A program made the translations under genes and the position numbers. This document shows positions 48,424 through 58,391 of a DNA stretch of 64,000 bases, piece by piece. Every line of letters begins with the position of its first letter. The first letter of the stretch is position 1. This stretch comes from Agrobacterium leguminum (lineage in GTDB: Bacteria > Pseudomonadota > Alphaproteobacteria > Rhizobiales > Rhizobiaceae), in assembly GCF_015704895.1 (NCBI RefSeq), contig NZ_JADQWB010000001.1, positions 124,001 through 188,000 of the forward strand, read 5' to 3'. The notes under the pieces are model-generated. The model saw only the letters and a list, made by a program, of their open reading frames with translations. It had not been told where the DNA came from and searched no databases.

Positions 48424-51104
48424 TCTGCTGCCTTCTTGGGTTTGGCCGCTGCCTTCGGCTTGGCGGCCGTCTTGCTCTTCGTTGCCGCCTTGGCCTTGGT
48501 CGCCTTCGGCTTAGCTGCGGCGTCACCATCGGCCTTCTTGGCAGCCGTCTTCCTGCCCTTGGCAGGCTTGCCGCCGGTGCCGGTCTTGGCGATGCGCTCG
48601 GCAATCAGCACCAGCGCCTCGTCCAGCGTCACCGAAGCCGGGTCCTGACCCTTCGGAATGGTGGCGTTGACCTTGCCCCAGTTGACGTAAGCGCCGTAAC
48701 GCCCATCACGAACGGTGATCGAGCCGCCATCGGGGTGGTCGCCCAGCTCCTTCAGCGCCGCCGGCGTGCCGCTGCGGCCGCGACCCGGTCCCTTGCTCTG
48801 CTTTTCGGCAATCACGGTCACGGCGCGGTTGAGGCCGATAGAGAACACGTCCTCGATGCTTTCAAGGTTCGCATAGGAACCGTCATGCAGCAGGAACGGC
48901 CCGTAGCGGCCGAGGCCGGCGGAAATCATCTTGCCGGTTTCCGGATGTTTGCCGATATCGCGCGGCAGGTTGATGAGCGCCAGCGCCTTTTCGTGGTCGA
49001 TATCTTCAGGCTTCCAGCCCTTGGGCAGCGAGGAGCGCTTGGCCTCCTTGCCGTCGCCACGCTGGATATAGGGCCCGAAACGGCCGGAGCGCAGCGTCAG
49101 CTCCTCGCCGGTCATAGGATCGGCACCCAGCGCCTTCGGCTCGTTCGATGCGGCAGCTTCGGCTTCCGAACCGTCCGAGGTCAACTGGCGGGTGTAGTTG
49201 CATTCCGGATAGTTGGAGCAACCGACGAAAGCGCCGTATTTGCCGAGCTTCAGCGAAAGATTGCCGGTGCCGCAAACCTGACAGATGCGCGGATCGGAAC
49301 CATCCTCGCGCTTGGGGAAGACCAGCGGCGCCAGAACCTCGTTCAGCGCATCCAGAACGTTGGTGACACGCAGTTCTTTGGTGTCTTCGATCTGGGCGAA
49401 GAAATCCTTCCAGAAATCGCGCAGAACCTGCTTCCAGTCCAGTTCGCCGGCGGAAATCCGGTCGAGCTTTTCTTCAAGCGCGGCGGTGAAGTCGTATTCG
49501 ACGTACTTGGTGAAGAAGCTTTCGAGGAAAGCCGTCACCAGCCGGCCGCGCGAATGCGGGATCAGCTTGCGCTTGTCGACGACGATATATTCACGGTCGC
49601 TCAGCGTCTTCAGCGTCGCCGCATAGGTGGAAGGACGGCCGATGCCGAGTTCTTCCATCTTCTTGATCAGCGAGGCTTCGGAATAACGCGGCGGCGGTTC
49701 GGTGAAGTGCTGGCTGGCGTTGATCTTCTGCTTGGCGAGGTTCTCGCGCTCGTTGATCGGCGGCAGACGGCCTTCGTCGTCACCGTCATCGCTCTGTTCG
49801 CCATCTTCCTTCTGGTCGGTATAGGCGGCGATGAAACCGTCGAAGCGGATCACCGAACCGACGGCGCGCAGGCCTGCCTTTTCGCCGCCATTGCTGGCAA
49901 GGATTTCCACCGTGGTCCGCTCGATTTCCGCCGAGGCCATCTGGCTCGCTATGCCGCGCTTCCAGATCAGGTCATAAAGACGCAGCTGATCGGGATCGAG
50001 GTAACGCTTCACCTGATCCGGCGTGCGATTGAAATCGGTCGGGCGGATAGCTTCGTGCGCTTCCTGGGCGTTCTTGGCCTTGGTCGAATAGAAACGCGCC
50101 TTTTCCGGCACGTAACGGCCGCCGAACTGCTCGCCAATGGCGCGGCGGGCGGCATCGATCGCTTCCGGGGCCATCTGTACGCCGTCGGTACGCATATAGG
50201 TGATCAGACCGACGGTCTCGCCGCCGATGTCGATGCCTTCGTAAAGCTTCTGCGCCACCTGCATGGTGCGCGAGGCGGAAAAGCCCATGCGCGAGGAGGC
50301 CGCCTGCTGCAGCGTCGAAGTGGTGAAGGGCGGGCCGGGATTGCGCTTGACCGGTTTCGCCTCGACGCTTTCGACCACATAGCTCGCACCTTCGAGCAGC
50401 GCCTTCAGCCGGTTCGCATCGTCTCCGGTCTTGATCGAGCGGCTTTGCAGGCGCTTGCCATCGGCCGAAACCAGCTTGGCTTCGAACTCGTCACCGCGCG
50501 GTGTCTTCAGAAGCGCGCTGATGTTCCAGTATTCCTCGGAGACGAAACGCTCGATCTCGGATTCGCGGTCGCAGACGAGGCGCAGCGCAACCGACTGAAC
50601 GCGGCCGGCGGAACGCGCGCCGGGCAGCTTGCGCCACAGCACGGGCGATAGATTGAAGCCGACGAGATAATCCAGCGCGCGGCGGGCGAGATAGGCGTCG
50701 ACCAGCGGCACATCGATGTCGCGCGGGTTCGCCATGGCGTCCAGCACGGCCTTTTTGGTGATGGCGTTGAAGACCACGCGTTTTACCGGCTTGTCGCCGA
50801 GGACGCGCTTCTTCTTCAAAAGATCGAGAACGTGCCAGGAGATGGCCTCGCCTTCGCGATCCGGGTCGGTTGCGAGAATGAGGCCGTCGGAGGATTTTAC
50901 CGCATCGGCAATATCCTTCATGCGCTTGGCGGATGCGCTGTCGACCTCCCAGGACATTTCGAAATCCTGGTCGGGCAGCACCGATCCGTCCTTGGCAGGA
51001 AGGTCTCTGACGTGGCCAAAGGATGCAAGAACCTTGTAGCCCGAGCCAAGATACTTGTTGATCGTCTTGGCTTTGGCAGGAGATTCTACGACGACGACAT
51101 TCAT
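48420..51104 (-). CDS. topA: DNA topoisomerase I
   Basis: Type IA topoisomerase that relaxes negative supercoils. The 894-residue protein starts with the TOPRIM domain (VVVESPAKAKTINKYLG), has the active Tyr in LITYMRTDGVQ, and carries zinc-ribbon repeats at the C-terminus, the first with four Cys (CQVCGTG...CSNYPEC), later ones degenerate. The last 45 residues are a Lys/Ala/Pro-rich tail typical of high-GC alphaproteobacteria. It is first in the topA-rnr-DUF983-NUDIX-MFS run on the minus strand. Confidence 0.97.
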   Translation of the reverse strand: MNVVVVESPAKAKTINKYLGSGYKVLASFGHVRDLPAKDGSVLPDQDFEMSWEVDSASAKRMKDIADAVKSSDGLILATDPDREGEAISWHVLDLLKKKRVLGDKPVKRVVFNAITKKAVLDAMANPRDIDVPLVDAYLARRALDYLVGFNLSPVLWRKLPGARSAGRVQSVALRLVCDRESEIERFVSEEYWNISALLKTPRGDEFEAKLVSADGKRLQSRSIKTGDDANRLKALLEGASYVVESVEAKPVKRNPGPPFTTSTLQQAASSRMGFSASRTMQVAQKLYEGIDIGGETVGLITYMRTDGVQMAPEAIDAARRAIGEQFGGRYVPEKARFYSTKAKNAQEAHEAIRPTDFNRTPDQVKRYLDPDQLRLYDLIWKRGIASQMASAEIERTTVEILASNGGEKAGLRAVGSVIRFDGFIAAYTDQKEDGEQSDDGDDEGRLPPINERENLAKQKINASQHFTEPPPRYSEASLIKKMEELGIGRPSTYAATLKTLSDREYIVVDKRKLIPHSRGRLVTAFLESFFTKYVEYDFTAALEEKLDRISAGELDWKQVLRDFWKDFFAQIEDTKELRVTNVLDALNEVLAPLVFPKREDGSDPRICQVCGTGNLSLKLGKYGAFVGCSNYPECNYTRQLTSDGSEAEAAASNEPKALGADPMTGEELTLRSGRFGPYIQRGDGKEAKRSSLPKGWKPEDIDHEKALALINLPRDIGKHPETGKMISAGLGRYGPFLLHDGSYANLESIEDVFSIGLNRAVTVIAEKQSKGPGRGRSGTPAALKELGDHPDGGSITVRDGRYGAYVNWGKVNATIPKGQDPASVTLDEALVLIAERIAKTGTGGKPAKGRKTAAKKADGDAAAKPKATKAKAATKSKTAAKPKAAAKPKKAAE

Positions 51105-51240
51105 ATTGTTTTTCTCTGGAACTGGTCCGTTAACGTGGCCGGGTCACGGCGCAATGCCGCAATTCGCCTTCTTTATATTTCGACATGGACAGGTAATGCG
51201 CGCGGGTCAAGAGGCAAGGCCGATTTTATCGCTTCAAGGT

Positions 51241-51279
51241 GATTGCAACCTATGGATAATCTATTGTTGTATTGCAATC
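51241..51279. repeat. Inverted repeat between topA and the small plus-strand gene
   Basis: GATTGCAA (51241-51248) and TTGCAATC (51272-51279), eight bases each, with a 23-base spacer in an A+T-rich patch. It lies in the divergent region between topA and the 77-residue gene and could be a regulator-binding site. Confidence 0.35.
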
Positions 51280-51362
51280 TTTGGTAAATTGGTTATGATG
51301 GGCAACATCATTTGAATCGACTTATTGCTCTTCGTTTCAGGCAAATTTTGCAGGATAGATAT

Positions 51363-51596
51363 ATGGTCCCCAACGCAACAAACAATAATGCCGATAATGA
51401 AGGGACCAGAGAGAACTTGGCTTACATTCGCCAGATGCTCGCGGAACTGCGGCAGGTCGCAAGCCGCGAGGGGGCCGACATGCTGTGTTATCTGATCGAG
51501 ATGGCCTATGTCGAAGTCGGCGATATCCAGAGCGGACGGCGCAAGCTGTCAATCCGCGATGAAGAGCGACACACGCCCCCCGGCATGCCGGTTTAG
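51363..51596 (+). CDS. Conserved-looking hypothetical protein, 77 residues
   Basis: A small acidic, Asn-rich start (MVPNATNNNADNEG) followed by a helical segment (RENLAYIRQMLAELRQVASREGADMLCYLIEMAYVEVGDI in parts), which looks amphipathic and could mediate protein-protein contact. CAGGATAG upstream is a usable ribosome binding site; the TTG at 51312 would extend it by 17 residues. It ends in a 48-base convergent overlap with dprA. No family name recognised. Confidence 0.6.
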   Translation: MVPNATNNNADNEGTRENLAYIRQMLAELRQVASREGADMLCYLIEMAYVEVGDIQSGRRKLSIRDEERHTPPGMPV

Positions 51597-52691
51597 ACGT
51601 CCGGCAATATCAAGCTCCAGCAGCACCAGATGAACGGTTGCAGCGGAAAAACCTGTGTGACGGATGATATCGTCCGTTTCCACGGGCGAGGGACCGAGAG
51701 CGGCGGCGATGATGCTGCGCTCGTCGTCCCCTGGTGGTGACATCTCGGTGTCGGATCTCGGTTCCTCGATCTTGCGTTCATAGGGCAATTGCGGCTCCAT
51801 CAGCGGCCGCAGCGCTTCCAGAATATCGGCCGCGCCCGTGGTCAGCATCGCGCCTTCCTTGATCAGCCGGTTGGTGCCCTCGCAGCGTGCATCGAGCGGG
51901 GAGCCGGGTACGGCGAAAACGAGCCGCCCCGCTTCTCCGGCAAGCCTTGCCGTTATCAGCGAACCGGAGCGTTCCGCTGCCTCGACGATGACGACACCGA
52001 GGGAGACACCGGCGATCAATCGGTTGCGGCGGGGAAAATCGCGGGCGCGCGGTTCCCAGCCAAAGGGCATTTCGCTGATCGTCGCGCCGCCCTGATCGTA
52101 TATCTCCTGCAAGAGCCCGAAATTTTCCTGCGGATAAGGCCGGTCGAGACCGCCGGCCAGCATGGCGACCGTGCCCGTCGCAAGGCTTGCCCGGTGTGCG
52201 GCCGCATCGATGCCGCGCGCCAGCCCCGAAGCGATCGTATAGCCGGCGCGGCCGCAATCGCGCGCCAGCATGGCGGCGAATTTCGCGCCGTTGATGGAGG
52301 CGTTGCGGGAGCCGACGATGCCGATGCTCGGTCTTGTCGCGGTCGCTGCCGATCCTTTCATGGCGATCAGCGGCGGCGCGCCATCCAGCTGCCGCAGGGC
52401 AGGTGGGTAATCCGGCTCACCGATGCCGACGAAACGCGCGCCGAATTTTTCGGCCGTTTCGATCTCACCTTCTGCCTCCGCATGCGTGGCGATGCGTGGG
52501 CTGCGCGACGAGCCACCGCGCCTTGAAAGCTCGGGCAGGGCGTCGAGCGCCTTTTCGGCGCTGCCGAAATGATTGATGAGTTCGCGGAAGGTGACGGGAC
52601 CGATATTGTCGCTGCGGATGAGCCTCAGCCACGCGACCCGTTGCCGCGCGGAAAGCTCTATGCCCTGCCGTGTCGTTTCCTCATGCGGCAT
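51549..52691 (-). CDS. dprA: DNA-processing protein DprA
   Basis: Rossmann-like protein that loads RecA on incoming single-stranded DNA during natural transformation, though many bacteria without known competence also have it. The 380-residue protein has GIVGSRNASINGAKFA, TIASGLARGIDAAAHRASL and FPRRNRLIAGVSLGVVIVEAAERSGSLITA, the hallmark DprA segments, and a C-terminal winged-helix-like part. It lies 20 bases after plsY. Confidence 0.95.
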   Translation of the reverse strand: MPHEETTRQGIELSARQRVAWLRLIRSDNIGPVTFRELINHFGSAEKALDALPELSRRGGSSRSPRIATHAEAEGEIETAEKFGARFVGIGEPDYPPALRQLDGAPPLIAMKGSAATATRPSIGIVGSRNASINGAKFAAMLARDCGRAGYTIASGLARGIDAAAHRASLATGTVAMLAGGLDRPYPQENFGLLQEIYDQGGATISEMPFGWEPRARDFPRRNRLIAGVSLGVVIVEAAERSGSLITARLAGEAGRLVFAVPGSPLDARCEGTNRLIKEGAMLTTGAADILEALRPLMEPQLPYERKIEEPRSDTEMSPPGDDERSIIAAALGPSPVETDDIIRHTGFSAATVHLVLLELDIAGRLNRHAGGRVSLFIAD

Positions 52692-52711
52692 GGCATATCC
52701 TTAAATGGGTC

Positions 52712-53329
52712 TCAGCCCTTTTGCCCGATCCTGCTTTCAGTGCCCGCCAGCAGGCGCGCGATGTTCTCGCGGTGCTTCCACCATGAAATCGCACTCAACA
52801 GCGTGACCAGCAACGCCGTCTTTTCAGGTCCGAGCACCCAGAGAGCCACGGGAATGACCAGCATGGCCAAAAGCGCCGACAGCGAGGAATAACGGGTGAT
52901 GAAGGCGGTTGCGAGCCAGATGAGCGCAAAGGCCAGCATCATCAGCGGTGCGGCACCCAAGAGCACGCCGATATAGGTCGCCACACCCTTGCCGCCCTTG
53001 AAGCCGAGCCACACCGGAAACAGGTGGCCGAGGAAGGCGAAGAAACCGGCGACCAGCGACGCTTCGTAACCCCAGAGCGCATTGGCGACCAGCACCGCCG
53101 CCGTGCCCTTCAGCGCGTCCAGCAGCAGGGTTGCGGCGGCGAGCTTCTTGTTGCCGGTGCGCAGCACATTGGTCGCGCCGATATTGCCGGAGCCGATCTT
53201 GCGCACGTCGCCCAGCCCCGCCATGCGGGTAAGAATGAGGCCGAAAGGGATGGAACCGAACAGATAGCCGATCAGCGCCGAAAGCGCGAGAAGGGCAGGC
53301 GCCGTCTGCCAGTCAGTCAAAGCACTCAT
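52712..53329 (-). CDS. plsY: Glycerol-3-phosphate acyltransferase PlsY
   Basis: Integral membrane enzyme that transfers an acyl group from acyl-phosphate to glycerol-3-phosphate, the first step of phospholipid synthesis. The 205-residue protein has about five to six transmembrane helices and the three family loops: [27 protein letters not shown] and [12 protein letters not shown]. Full length. It lies downstream of pyrC, and the plsY-dprA order is common in proteobacteria. Confidence 0.95.
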   Translation of the reverse strand: MSALTDWQTAPALLALSALIGYLFGSIPFGLILTRMAGLGDVRKIGSGNIGATNVLRTGNKKLAAATLLLDALKGTAAVLVANALWGYEASLVAGFFAFLGHLFPVWLGFKGGKGVATYIGVLLGAAPLMMLAFALIWLATAFITRYSSLSALLAMLVIPVALWVLGPEKTALLVTLLSAISWWKHRENIARLLAGTESRIGQKG

Positions 53330-53377
53330 TCAAACGTCCCCTCTGTCGCGCTGGCCGCGTGATCTGTGTTGGTGATC

Positions 53378-54670
53378 TTATGCCAAGGAATGAACGGCTT
53401 TGCCAGCCACATAAGTGGCAACCGCGCGGCCGCTGAAACGGGCATCCTCGAACGGGGTGTTCTTGGATTTCGAGACCAGCTGCTCCTTTGCCACGAGCCA
53501 CGGCTCGTCGAGGTCGATCAGCGTGATATCGGCCTTCGCGCCCACCTTCAGCGTTCCGGCATCCAGTCCGAAAATCTTCGCCGGGCGGGTGGAGAGCGCA
53601 TCGATCAGCCGCATCAGCGGAACTTCGCCGCTATGGTGCAGGCGCAGCGCCGCCGCCAGCAGGGTTTCGAGCCCGACCGCGCCGCTCGCCGCATCCGAGA
53701 ACGGCAGGCGTTTGGTGTCGACATCCTGCGGGTCGTGTGAGGAGACAATAATGTCGATCGTGCCGTCCTTCAGTGCTTCCACCATGGCCTTTCGGTCGTC
53801 TTCGGCGCGCAGCGGCGGCGAAAGCTTGAAGAAGGTGCGGTATTCGCCGATATCGTTCTCGTTGAGCGTCAGATGGTTGATCGAGATGCCGCAGGTGGCT
53901 TTGACGCCCCGCTGCCGCGCAACGCGGATCGCTTCTGCCGATTCGGGCACGGAAATCTTGGCGGCGTGGTAGATCGCCTGTGTCAGCCCGGCAATGCGCA
54001 GGTCGCGCTCCAGCGGAATGATCTCGGCTTCCTTCGGAACGCCCGACAGCCCGAGCCAGCTTGCGAAAAGCCCCTCGTTCATGTCGCCGCCGCCGATATA
54101 TTTGTCGCGCGTCTCGAGCGCGATCACTGCGCCCAGTTCGCGCGCATAGGTCATGGCGCGGCGCAGCACCAGCGTATCGGAAAGCGCCTTGCGGCCATTG
54201 GTGAAGGCGACTGCGCCGGCTTCCTTCAACATGCCGAATTCGGTCATTTCCTCGCCGTTCAGACCCTTGGTGAGTGCTGCTGCGGGATGCACATTGACGA
54301 GCGCCTTGTCGCGTGCCGTCTTCTTCACATATTCGACTAGTGCGATGTCATCGATGACGGGATCGGTATCGGGCATGACGATGATGCTGGTGACACCGCC
54401 GGCCGCTGCCGCGCGCGAGGCGGATTCGATGGTTTCGCGGTGTTCGGCACCCGGCTCACCCACGAAAACACGGGCGTCCACCAGACCGGGAACGGCCAGC
54501 AGACCCTTGCAGTGGCGAACGGTCGCCCCTTCGGGAGCGCCCTGATTATGTGCGTCCTTGCCGGCCGCGAGAATGGTGCCGTCGGCACCGATAACGATGC
54601 TGCCGGTCTCGTCGAGATCACGGGACGGATCGACGATGCGGAGATTGTTGAGAACGGTAACGGCACTCAT
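53378..54670 (-). CDS. pyrC: Dihydroorotase-like protein with a degenerate metal site (PyrC homologue)
   Basis: Amidohydrolase-family protein beside pyrB. In active dihydroorotases the start of the barrel reads DxHxHxREPG, with two metal-binding His; here the segment is [15 protein letters not shown], so both His are missing. Later features remain ([16 protein letters not shown] and [12 protein letters not shown]). The 430-residue protein is therefore probably the non-catalytic dihydroorotase-like partner (PyrC'/PyrX type) that assembles with aspartate carbamoyltransferase, and a true dihydroorotase should be encoded elsewhere. Its start overlaps the pyrB stop (ATGA). Confidence 0.88.
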   Translation of the reverse strand: MSAVTVLNNLRIVDPSRDLDETGSIVIGADGTILAAGKDAHNQGAPEGATVRHCKGLLAVPGLVDARVFVGEPGAEHRETIESASRAAAAGGVTSIIVMPDTDPVIDDIALVEYVKKTARDKALVNVHPAAALTKGLNGEEMTEFGMLKEAGAVAFTNGRKALSDTLVLRRAMTYARELGAVIALETRDKYIGGGDMNEGLFASWLGLSGVPKEAEIIPLERDLRIAGLTQAIYHAAKISVPESAEAIRVARQRGVKATCGISINHLTLNENDIGEYRTFFKLSPPLRAEDDRKAMVEALKDGTIDIIVSSHDPQDVDTKRLPFSDAASGAVGLETLLAAALRLHHSGEVPLMRLIDALSTRPAKIFGLDAGTLKVGAKADITLIDLDEPWLVAKEQLVSKSKNTPFEDARFSGRAVATYVAGKAVHSLA

Positions 54671-55608
54671 ACGCGCTCACCCTGATTTTGCGAGACAAGC
54701 AGGGTTTCCATGACCGCCATGCGCACGGCAACCCCCATTTCGACCTGGCTTTCGATCACGCTCTGCGGACCGTCGGCCACGTCGGAGGCGATTTCCACGC
54801 CGCGGTTCATCGGGCCGGGATGCATGACCAGCGCATCTTCCTTCGCCGCCTTCAGCTTTTCGGCATCGAGGCCGTAATAATGGAAATATTCGCGCACTGA
54901 AGGCACGAAGGAGCCGGACATGCGCTCGCGCTGCAGGCGCAGCATCATCACCACATCGGCGTTCTTCAGCCCTTCCTTCATGTCGTGGAAGACTTCGACG
55001 CTCATGTCGCGGATACCGGAGGGCAGCAGCGTGGCTGGCGCGACGACGCGAACGCGCGCACCCATCTGGTTGAGCAGGATGATATTGGAGCGGGCAACGC
55101 GCGAATGCAGCACGTCGCCGCAGATTGCCACCGTGATGCCGGACAGTTCGCCCTTGGCGCGGCGGATGGTCAGCGCATCGAGCAGCGCCTGCGTCGGGTG
55201 CTCATGCTGGCCGTCGCCGGCATTGACGACGGAGCAGGCGACCTTTTGCGCCAGCAGCGCGGCGGCGCCGGCGGAGGAATGGCGCACGACCAGCACATCC
55301 GGGCGCATGGCGTTCAGCGTCATCGCCGTATCGATCAGCGTTTCGCCCTTCTTCACCGAGGAATTGCCGACCGACATGTTCATCACGTCTGCGCCGAGAC
55401 GCTTTCCGGCAAGTTCGAAGGAGGATTGCGTGCGCGTCGAGGCTTCGAAGAACAGGTTGATCTGCGTCAGGCCCCGAAGCGTCGAGGTCTTTTTCTCGCG
55501 CTGGCGGCTGATTTTCACCGCCTCGTCGGCCTTGTCGAGAAGCAGGGTAATATCCTGATGGGAAAGCCCCTTGATGCCGAGGAGATGGCGATGGGGGAAG
55601 AAGACCAT
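54667..55608 (-). CDS. pyrB: Aspartate carbamoyltransferase catalytic subunit
   Basis: Second step of pyrimidine synthesis: carbamoyl phosphate plus aspartate gives carbamoyl-aspartate. The 313-residue protein has the carbamoyl-phosphate loop [12 protein letters not shown], the HPTQALLD motif in [16 protein letters not shown], and LRLQRER plus HPGPMNRG near the C-terminus. It is full length. It is coupled to the pyrC-like gene by a four-base overlap; no regulatory subunit (pyrI) is nearby, in line with the PyrB-PyrC' type of enzyme. Confidence 0.96.
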   Translation of the reverse strand: MVFFPHRHLLGIKGLSHQDITLLLDKADEAVKISRQREKKTSTLRGLTQINLFFEASTRTQSSFELAGKRLGADVMNMSVGNSSVKKGETLIDTAMTLNAMRPDVLVVRHSSAGAAALLAQKVACSVVNAGDGQHEHPTQALLDALTIRRAKGELSGITVAICGDVLHSRVARSNIILLNQMGARVRVVAPATLLPSGIRDMSVEVFHDMKEGLKNADVVMMLRLQRERMSGSFVPSVREYFHYYGLDAEKLKAAKEDALVMHPGPMNRGVEIASDVADGPQSVIESQVEMGVAVRMAVMETLLVSQNQGERV

Positions 55609-55846
55609 GCGGTTTGCCTCCTGACGGGCGCCGCATTTTCCCGTGAAAATGCCCGGAACGCCCGAATGCTGATCCGCGCGCTCCCATTCGCTGTGAACAC
55701 GCCTCAGGAGTGCGGCGGAATTCGGTCCTGCGCTCTATAGAGACTGCATGGTCGCGGGGCAAGCGCTCGCAACTCCTGAAATGAAAACATGCCGATGTTT
55801 CCCCAACCCTCGAGGACAAACGGCCTGACGATGGAAGGCGCAGGCA

Positions 55847-56278
55847 TCAGACGATGCCGTGCTCCTTCAAAAGCGCCTGTTCGTCGCCTGACGCCCAGCC
55901 GAAAACTTTCGGCGCCCCATCCAGCCTCTGGACGAAGTAATGAACATCGAAATCGATTGCGACATCCGGTTGCCGCTTGCGATCAAAGGTCGCCGTCCAG
56001 GCAACATGGGCAAGGCAATGGTGTTCATCGATGGGCGAGATACGGATGTCGCGTATCCGCATCTCCTTCGTTCCGATCGTCCGGTAGCGCTCGTAACCCT
56101 TCATCATGACCTGCTTCAAGTGGTCATCGTTCTTTCCGGTCATCACCCCGGCGGGGGAGGCGGCGATGAAGTCGGAGGCGTAGAGGGAGGCGATCTCCTC
56201 CATATCCATGTCACCCTTGAGAGACTTATTGAAAAATCGCTCATATCGCTCGAAGAGCTTTCTTACGCTGGCCTCCAT
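55847..56278 (-). CDS. NTF2-like / SnoaL-like protein of unknown function
   Basis: A 143-residue protein with an N-terminal helix (LFERYERFFNKSLKGDMDMEEIASLYA) and the beta-rich remainder with DFIAASPAGVMTGKNDDHL, the layout of small cone-shaped NTF2-fold proteins. No catalytic residue can be assigned. The start at 56278 has GGGAGGAGACC directly upstream, a very strong ribosome binding site. It diverges from the acyl-CoA dehydrogenase gene. Confidence 0.75.
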   Translation of the reverse strand: MEASVRKLFERYERFFNKSLKGDMDMEEIASLYASDFIAASPAGVMTGKNDDHLKQVMMKGYERYRTIGTKEMRIRDIRISPIDEHHCLAHVAWTATFDRKRQPDVAIDFDVHYFVQRLDGAPKVFGWASGDEQALLKEHGIV

Positions 56279-56601
56279 GGTCTCCTCCCTGTGCAGCCGT
56301 TCAGCAAAGTCGCCAACCGAAAAAGCCTGCCGCAGGTTCCACGTCAGGCCGCAGATTATGGAGAATGCGTTTATCCGCATGCCCGCCGGTTGTTGCCGCA
56401 ACTTCTGCGCGGCTTTTTGGGGACTGTCGTTGATCTTGCCGGAAACGTGTTTGGCATTCGCCGGGCCGGATATCTAAATCAGGGACATTCCCTAAAAATG
56501 CTGAAAGCGGCGGTTTAATCGCCTCAATCGCTTCCTGCGGGTGGAATTATGCAATATCACCCCACTATGCAACGCCAGTACAAAACAGCTAGAAGCAGCG
56601 G
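56279..56601. promoter_or_regulatory. Divergent promoter region
   Basis: 323 bases between the NTF2-like gene (minus) and the acyl-CoA dehydrogenase gene (plus). It must hold both promoters. A small palindrome AGGGA-CAT-TCCCT lies at 56481-56493. No other structure recognised. Confidence 0.4.
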
Positions 56602-58254
56602 ATGACCCAGAATTCCCGGACAGAAGAAACGCTCGCCGAACTGAACCAGCCAAGCCTCTGGTCCGGTATCAACGCCTATCGTTCCGATCCGCTGATCGTC
56701 GACCTCACTTCCGGACTGTCGCGCAATCTAAGGGATGAGTTCGACCAGCTCGGCCGCTACGTCACGTCGCATGAGGCGCAGGAACTGGCGCGCATGGCCA
56801 ATCAGGGCGTGCCGCAGCTGCATACCCACGGCCCGCGTGGCGAGCGTCTGGATCAGGTGGAATTCCACCCCGCCTGGCACGCGCTGATGCGCCGTTCCAT
56901 GTTGTCAGGCCTGCATTCCAGCGTTTGGGAAAATTCTCCTGATACGCGCGGCAATGAGCACAAGGCCCGCGCCACCAAATTCTACCTGACCTCGCAACTT
57001 GAGGCCGGGCATCTTTGCCCGCTGACCATGACCAGCGCCTCCGTTGCCGCCATCATGGCTTCGCCGCGCGTGCAGAAGGAATGGGCGCCGAAGATTCTCT
57101 CGCGCAAATATGATTCCTCGCAGAAACCGGCCCTGCAGAAAACCGCCGTCACCATTGGCATGGGCATGACGGAAAAACAGGGCGGCACGGATGTGCGCGC
57201 CAACCGCACCACGGCCGAGCGGGTGGGCGAGGGCATCTATCGCCTGTCCGGTCACAAGTGGTTCCTCTCCGCGCCGATGAGCGACGGTTTCGTCATGCTC
57301 GCCCAGATGGGCGACGGCATGGGCTGCTTCCTCGTGCCGCGTTATCTGGAGGATGGCTCGAAGAACGGCCTGCATTTCCAGCGCCTCAAGGACAAGCTCG
57401 GCAACCGCTCCAACGCATCCGCCGAAGTCGAATTCACCGACGCTTTCGGTTATCTGCTGGGCGATCCCGGCAGCGGCATCCGCACCATTCTCGACATGGT
57501 GACGCTGACGCGGCTGGATTGCGCGCTTGCCTCCGCCGGCATGATGCGCGCCTCGCTTGCCGAAGCCGTGCACTATGCCCGCGGCCGTTCTGTTTTCGGC
57601 AAGATGCTGGTCACGCAACCGATCATGACGCGCGTTCTCGCCGACATGGCGCTGGATGTGGCGGCGGCCACTGCGCTCTCCTTCCGGCTGGCGACCGCAT
57701 TCGACGCCGCGCGCAACAATCCGGCCGAAGCTGCCTATGCGCGGGTGATGACGCCCATCGTGAAATACTGGTGCTGCAAGATCGCGCCGGCGCTTATCTA
57801 TGAGGCCATGGAGTGCCTTGGCGGCAACGGCTACGTGGAAGAGCGGCCGATCGCCCGCCACTACCGCGAAGCCCCCGTCAACGCCATCTGGGAAGGCTCC
57901 GGCAACGTCATGGCGCTGGATGTGCTGCGGGTTCTCCAGCGCGGCAAGGATCTGTTCGATCTCGTCTTCCAGACGCTGGAGCGTGATCTGGGTGCAGCCG
58001 GCAAAAAGACCACCGACGTGCTGCGCGCCGCAATCGCCCTTGCCGAACGTGACGAGGGAGCGGCCCGCCTGCTGGTGGAGCAGTTCGCGCTTGCGGCCGC
58101 TGCCGCCGAGCTTTGCCGTCTCGGCGCCGGCAAGATCGCCGATGCCTTCCTCGAGACCCGCCTTGCGGGCGGCTGGCGGCATACTTACGGCATGCTCGAT
58201 TCCCGCTTCGATCCGAATTATATAATCGATCTTCTTTATCCGCCTGCATCTTGA
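56602..58254 (+). CDS. AidB-type acyl-CoA dehydrogenase
   Basis: Flavoprotein of the acyl-CoA dehydrogenase family. The 550-residue protein has the AidB-like extended N-terminus (LWSGINAYRSDPLIVDL, VEFHPAWHALMRRSM) and the FAD/substrate segments TIGMGMTEKQGGTDVRANRT, HKWFLSAPMSDGFVMLAQ and the closing ECLGGNGYVEERPIARHYREAPVNAIWEGSGNVMALDVLR in parts. AidB of E. coli binds DNA in the adaptive response to alkylation; whether this protein does so is not visible. Substrate unknown. Monocistronic. Confidence 0.92.
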   Translation: MTQNSRTEETLAELNQPSLWSGINAYRSDPLIVDLTSGLSRNLRDEFDQLGRYVTSHEAQELARMANQGVPQLHTHGPRGERLDQVEFHPAWHALMRRSMLSGLHSSVWENSPDTRGNEHKARATKFYLTSQLEAGHLCPLTMTSASVAAIMASPRVQKEWAPKILSRKYDSSQKPALQKTAVTIGMGMTEKQGGTDVRANRTTAERVGEGIYRLSGHKWFLSAPMSDGFVMLAQMGDGMGCFLVPRYLEDGSKNGLHFQRLKDKLGNRSNASAEVEFTDAFGYLLGDPGSGIRTILDMVTLTRLDCALASAGMMRASLAEAVHYARGRSVFGKMLVTQPIMTRVLADMALDVAAATALSFRLATAFDAARNNPAEAAYARVMTPIVKYWCCKIAPALIYEAMECLGGNGYVEERPIARHYREAPVNAIWEGSGNVMALDVLRVLQRGKDLFDLVFQTLERDLGAAGKKTTDVLRAAIALAERDEGAARLLVEQFALAAAAAELCRLGAGKIADAFLETRLAGGWRHTYGMLDSRFDPNYIIDLLYPPAS

Positions 58255-58391
58255 CCGGTGCTTGCGGATGAAGGTTTTGCAGTCCCGGCGGGAGGGGTCT
58301 CGGATTTGAAAAACAGCAATGGCGTAAAGCGTGTTCTGATCTGTCGTGACATTTTCGCGCATCGATGCGCGGCAAGGGAAGGTGGCTGCCA

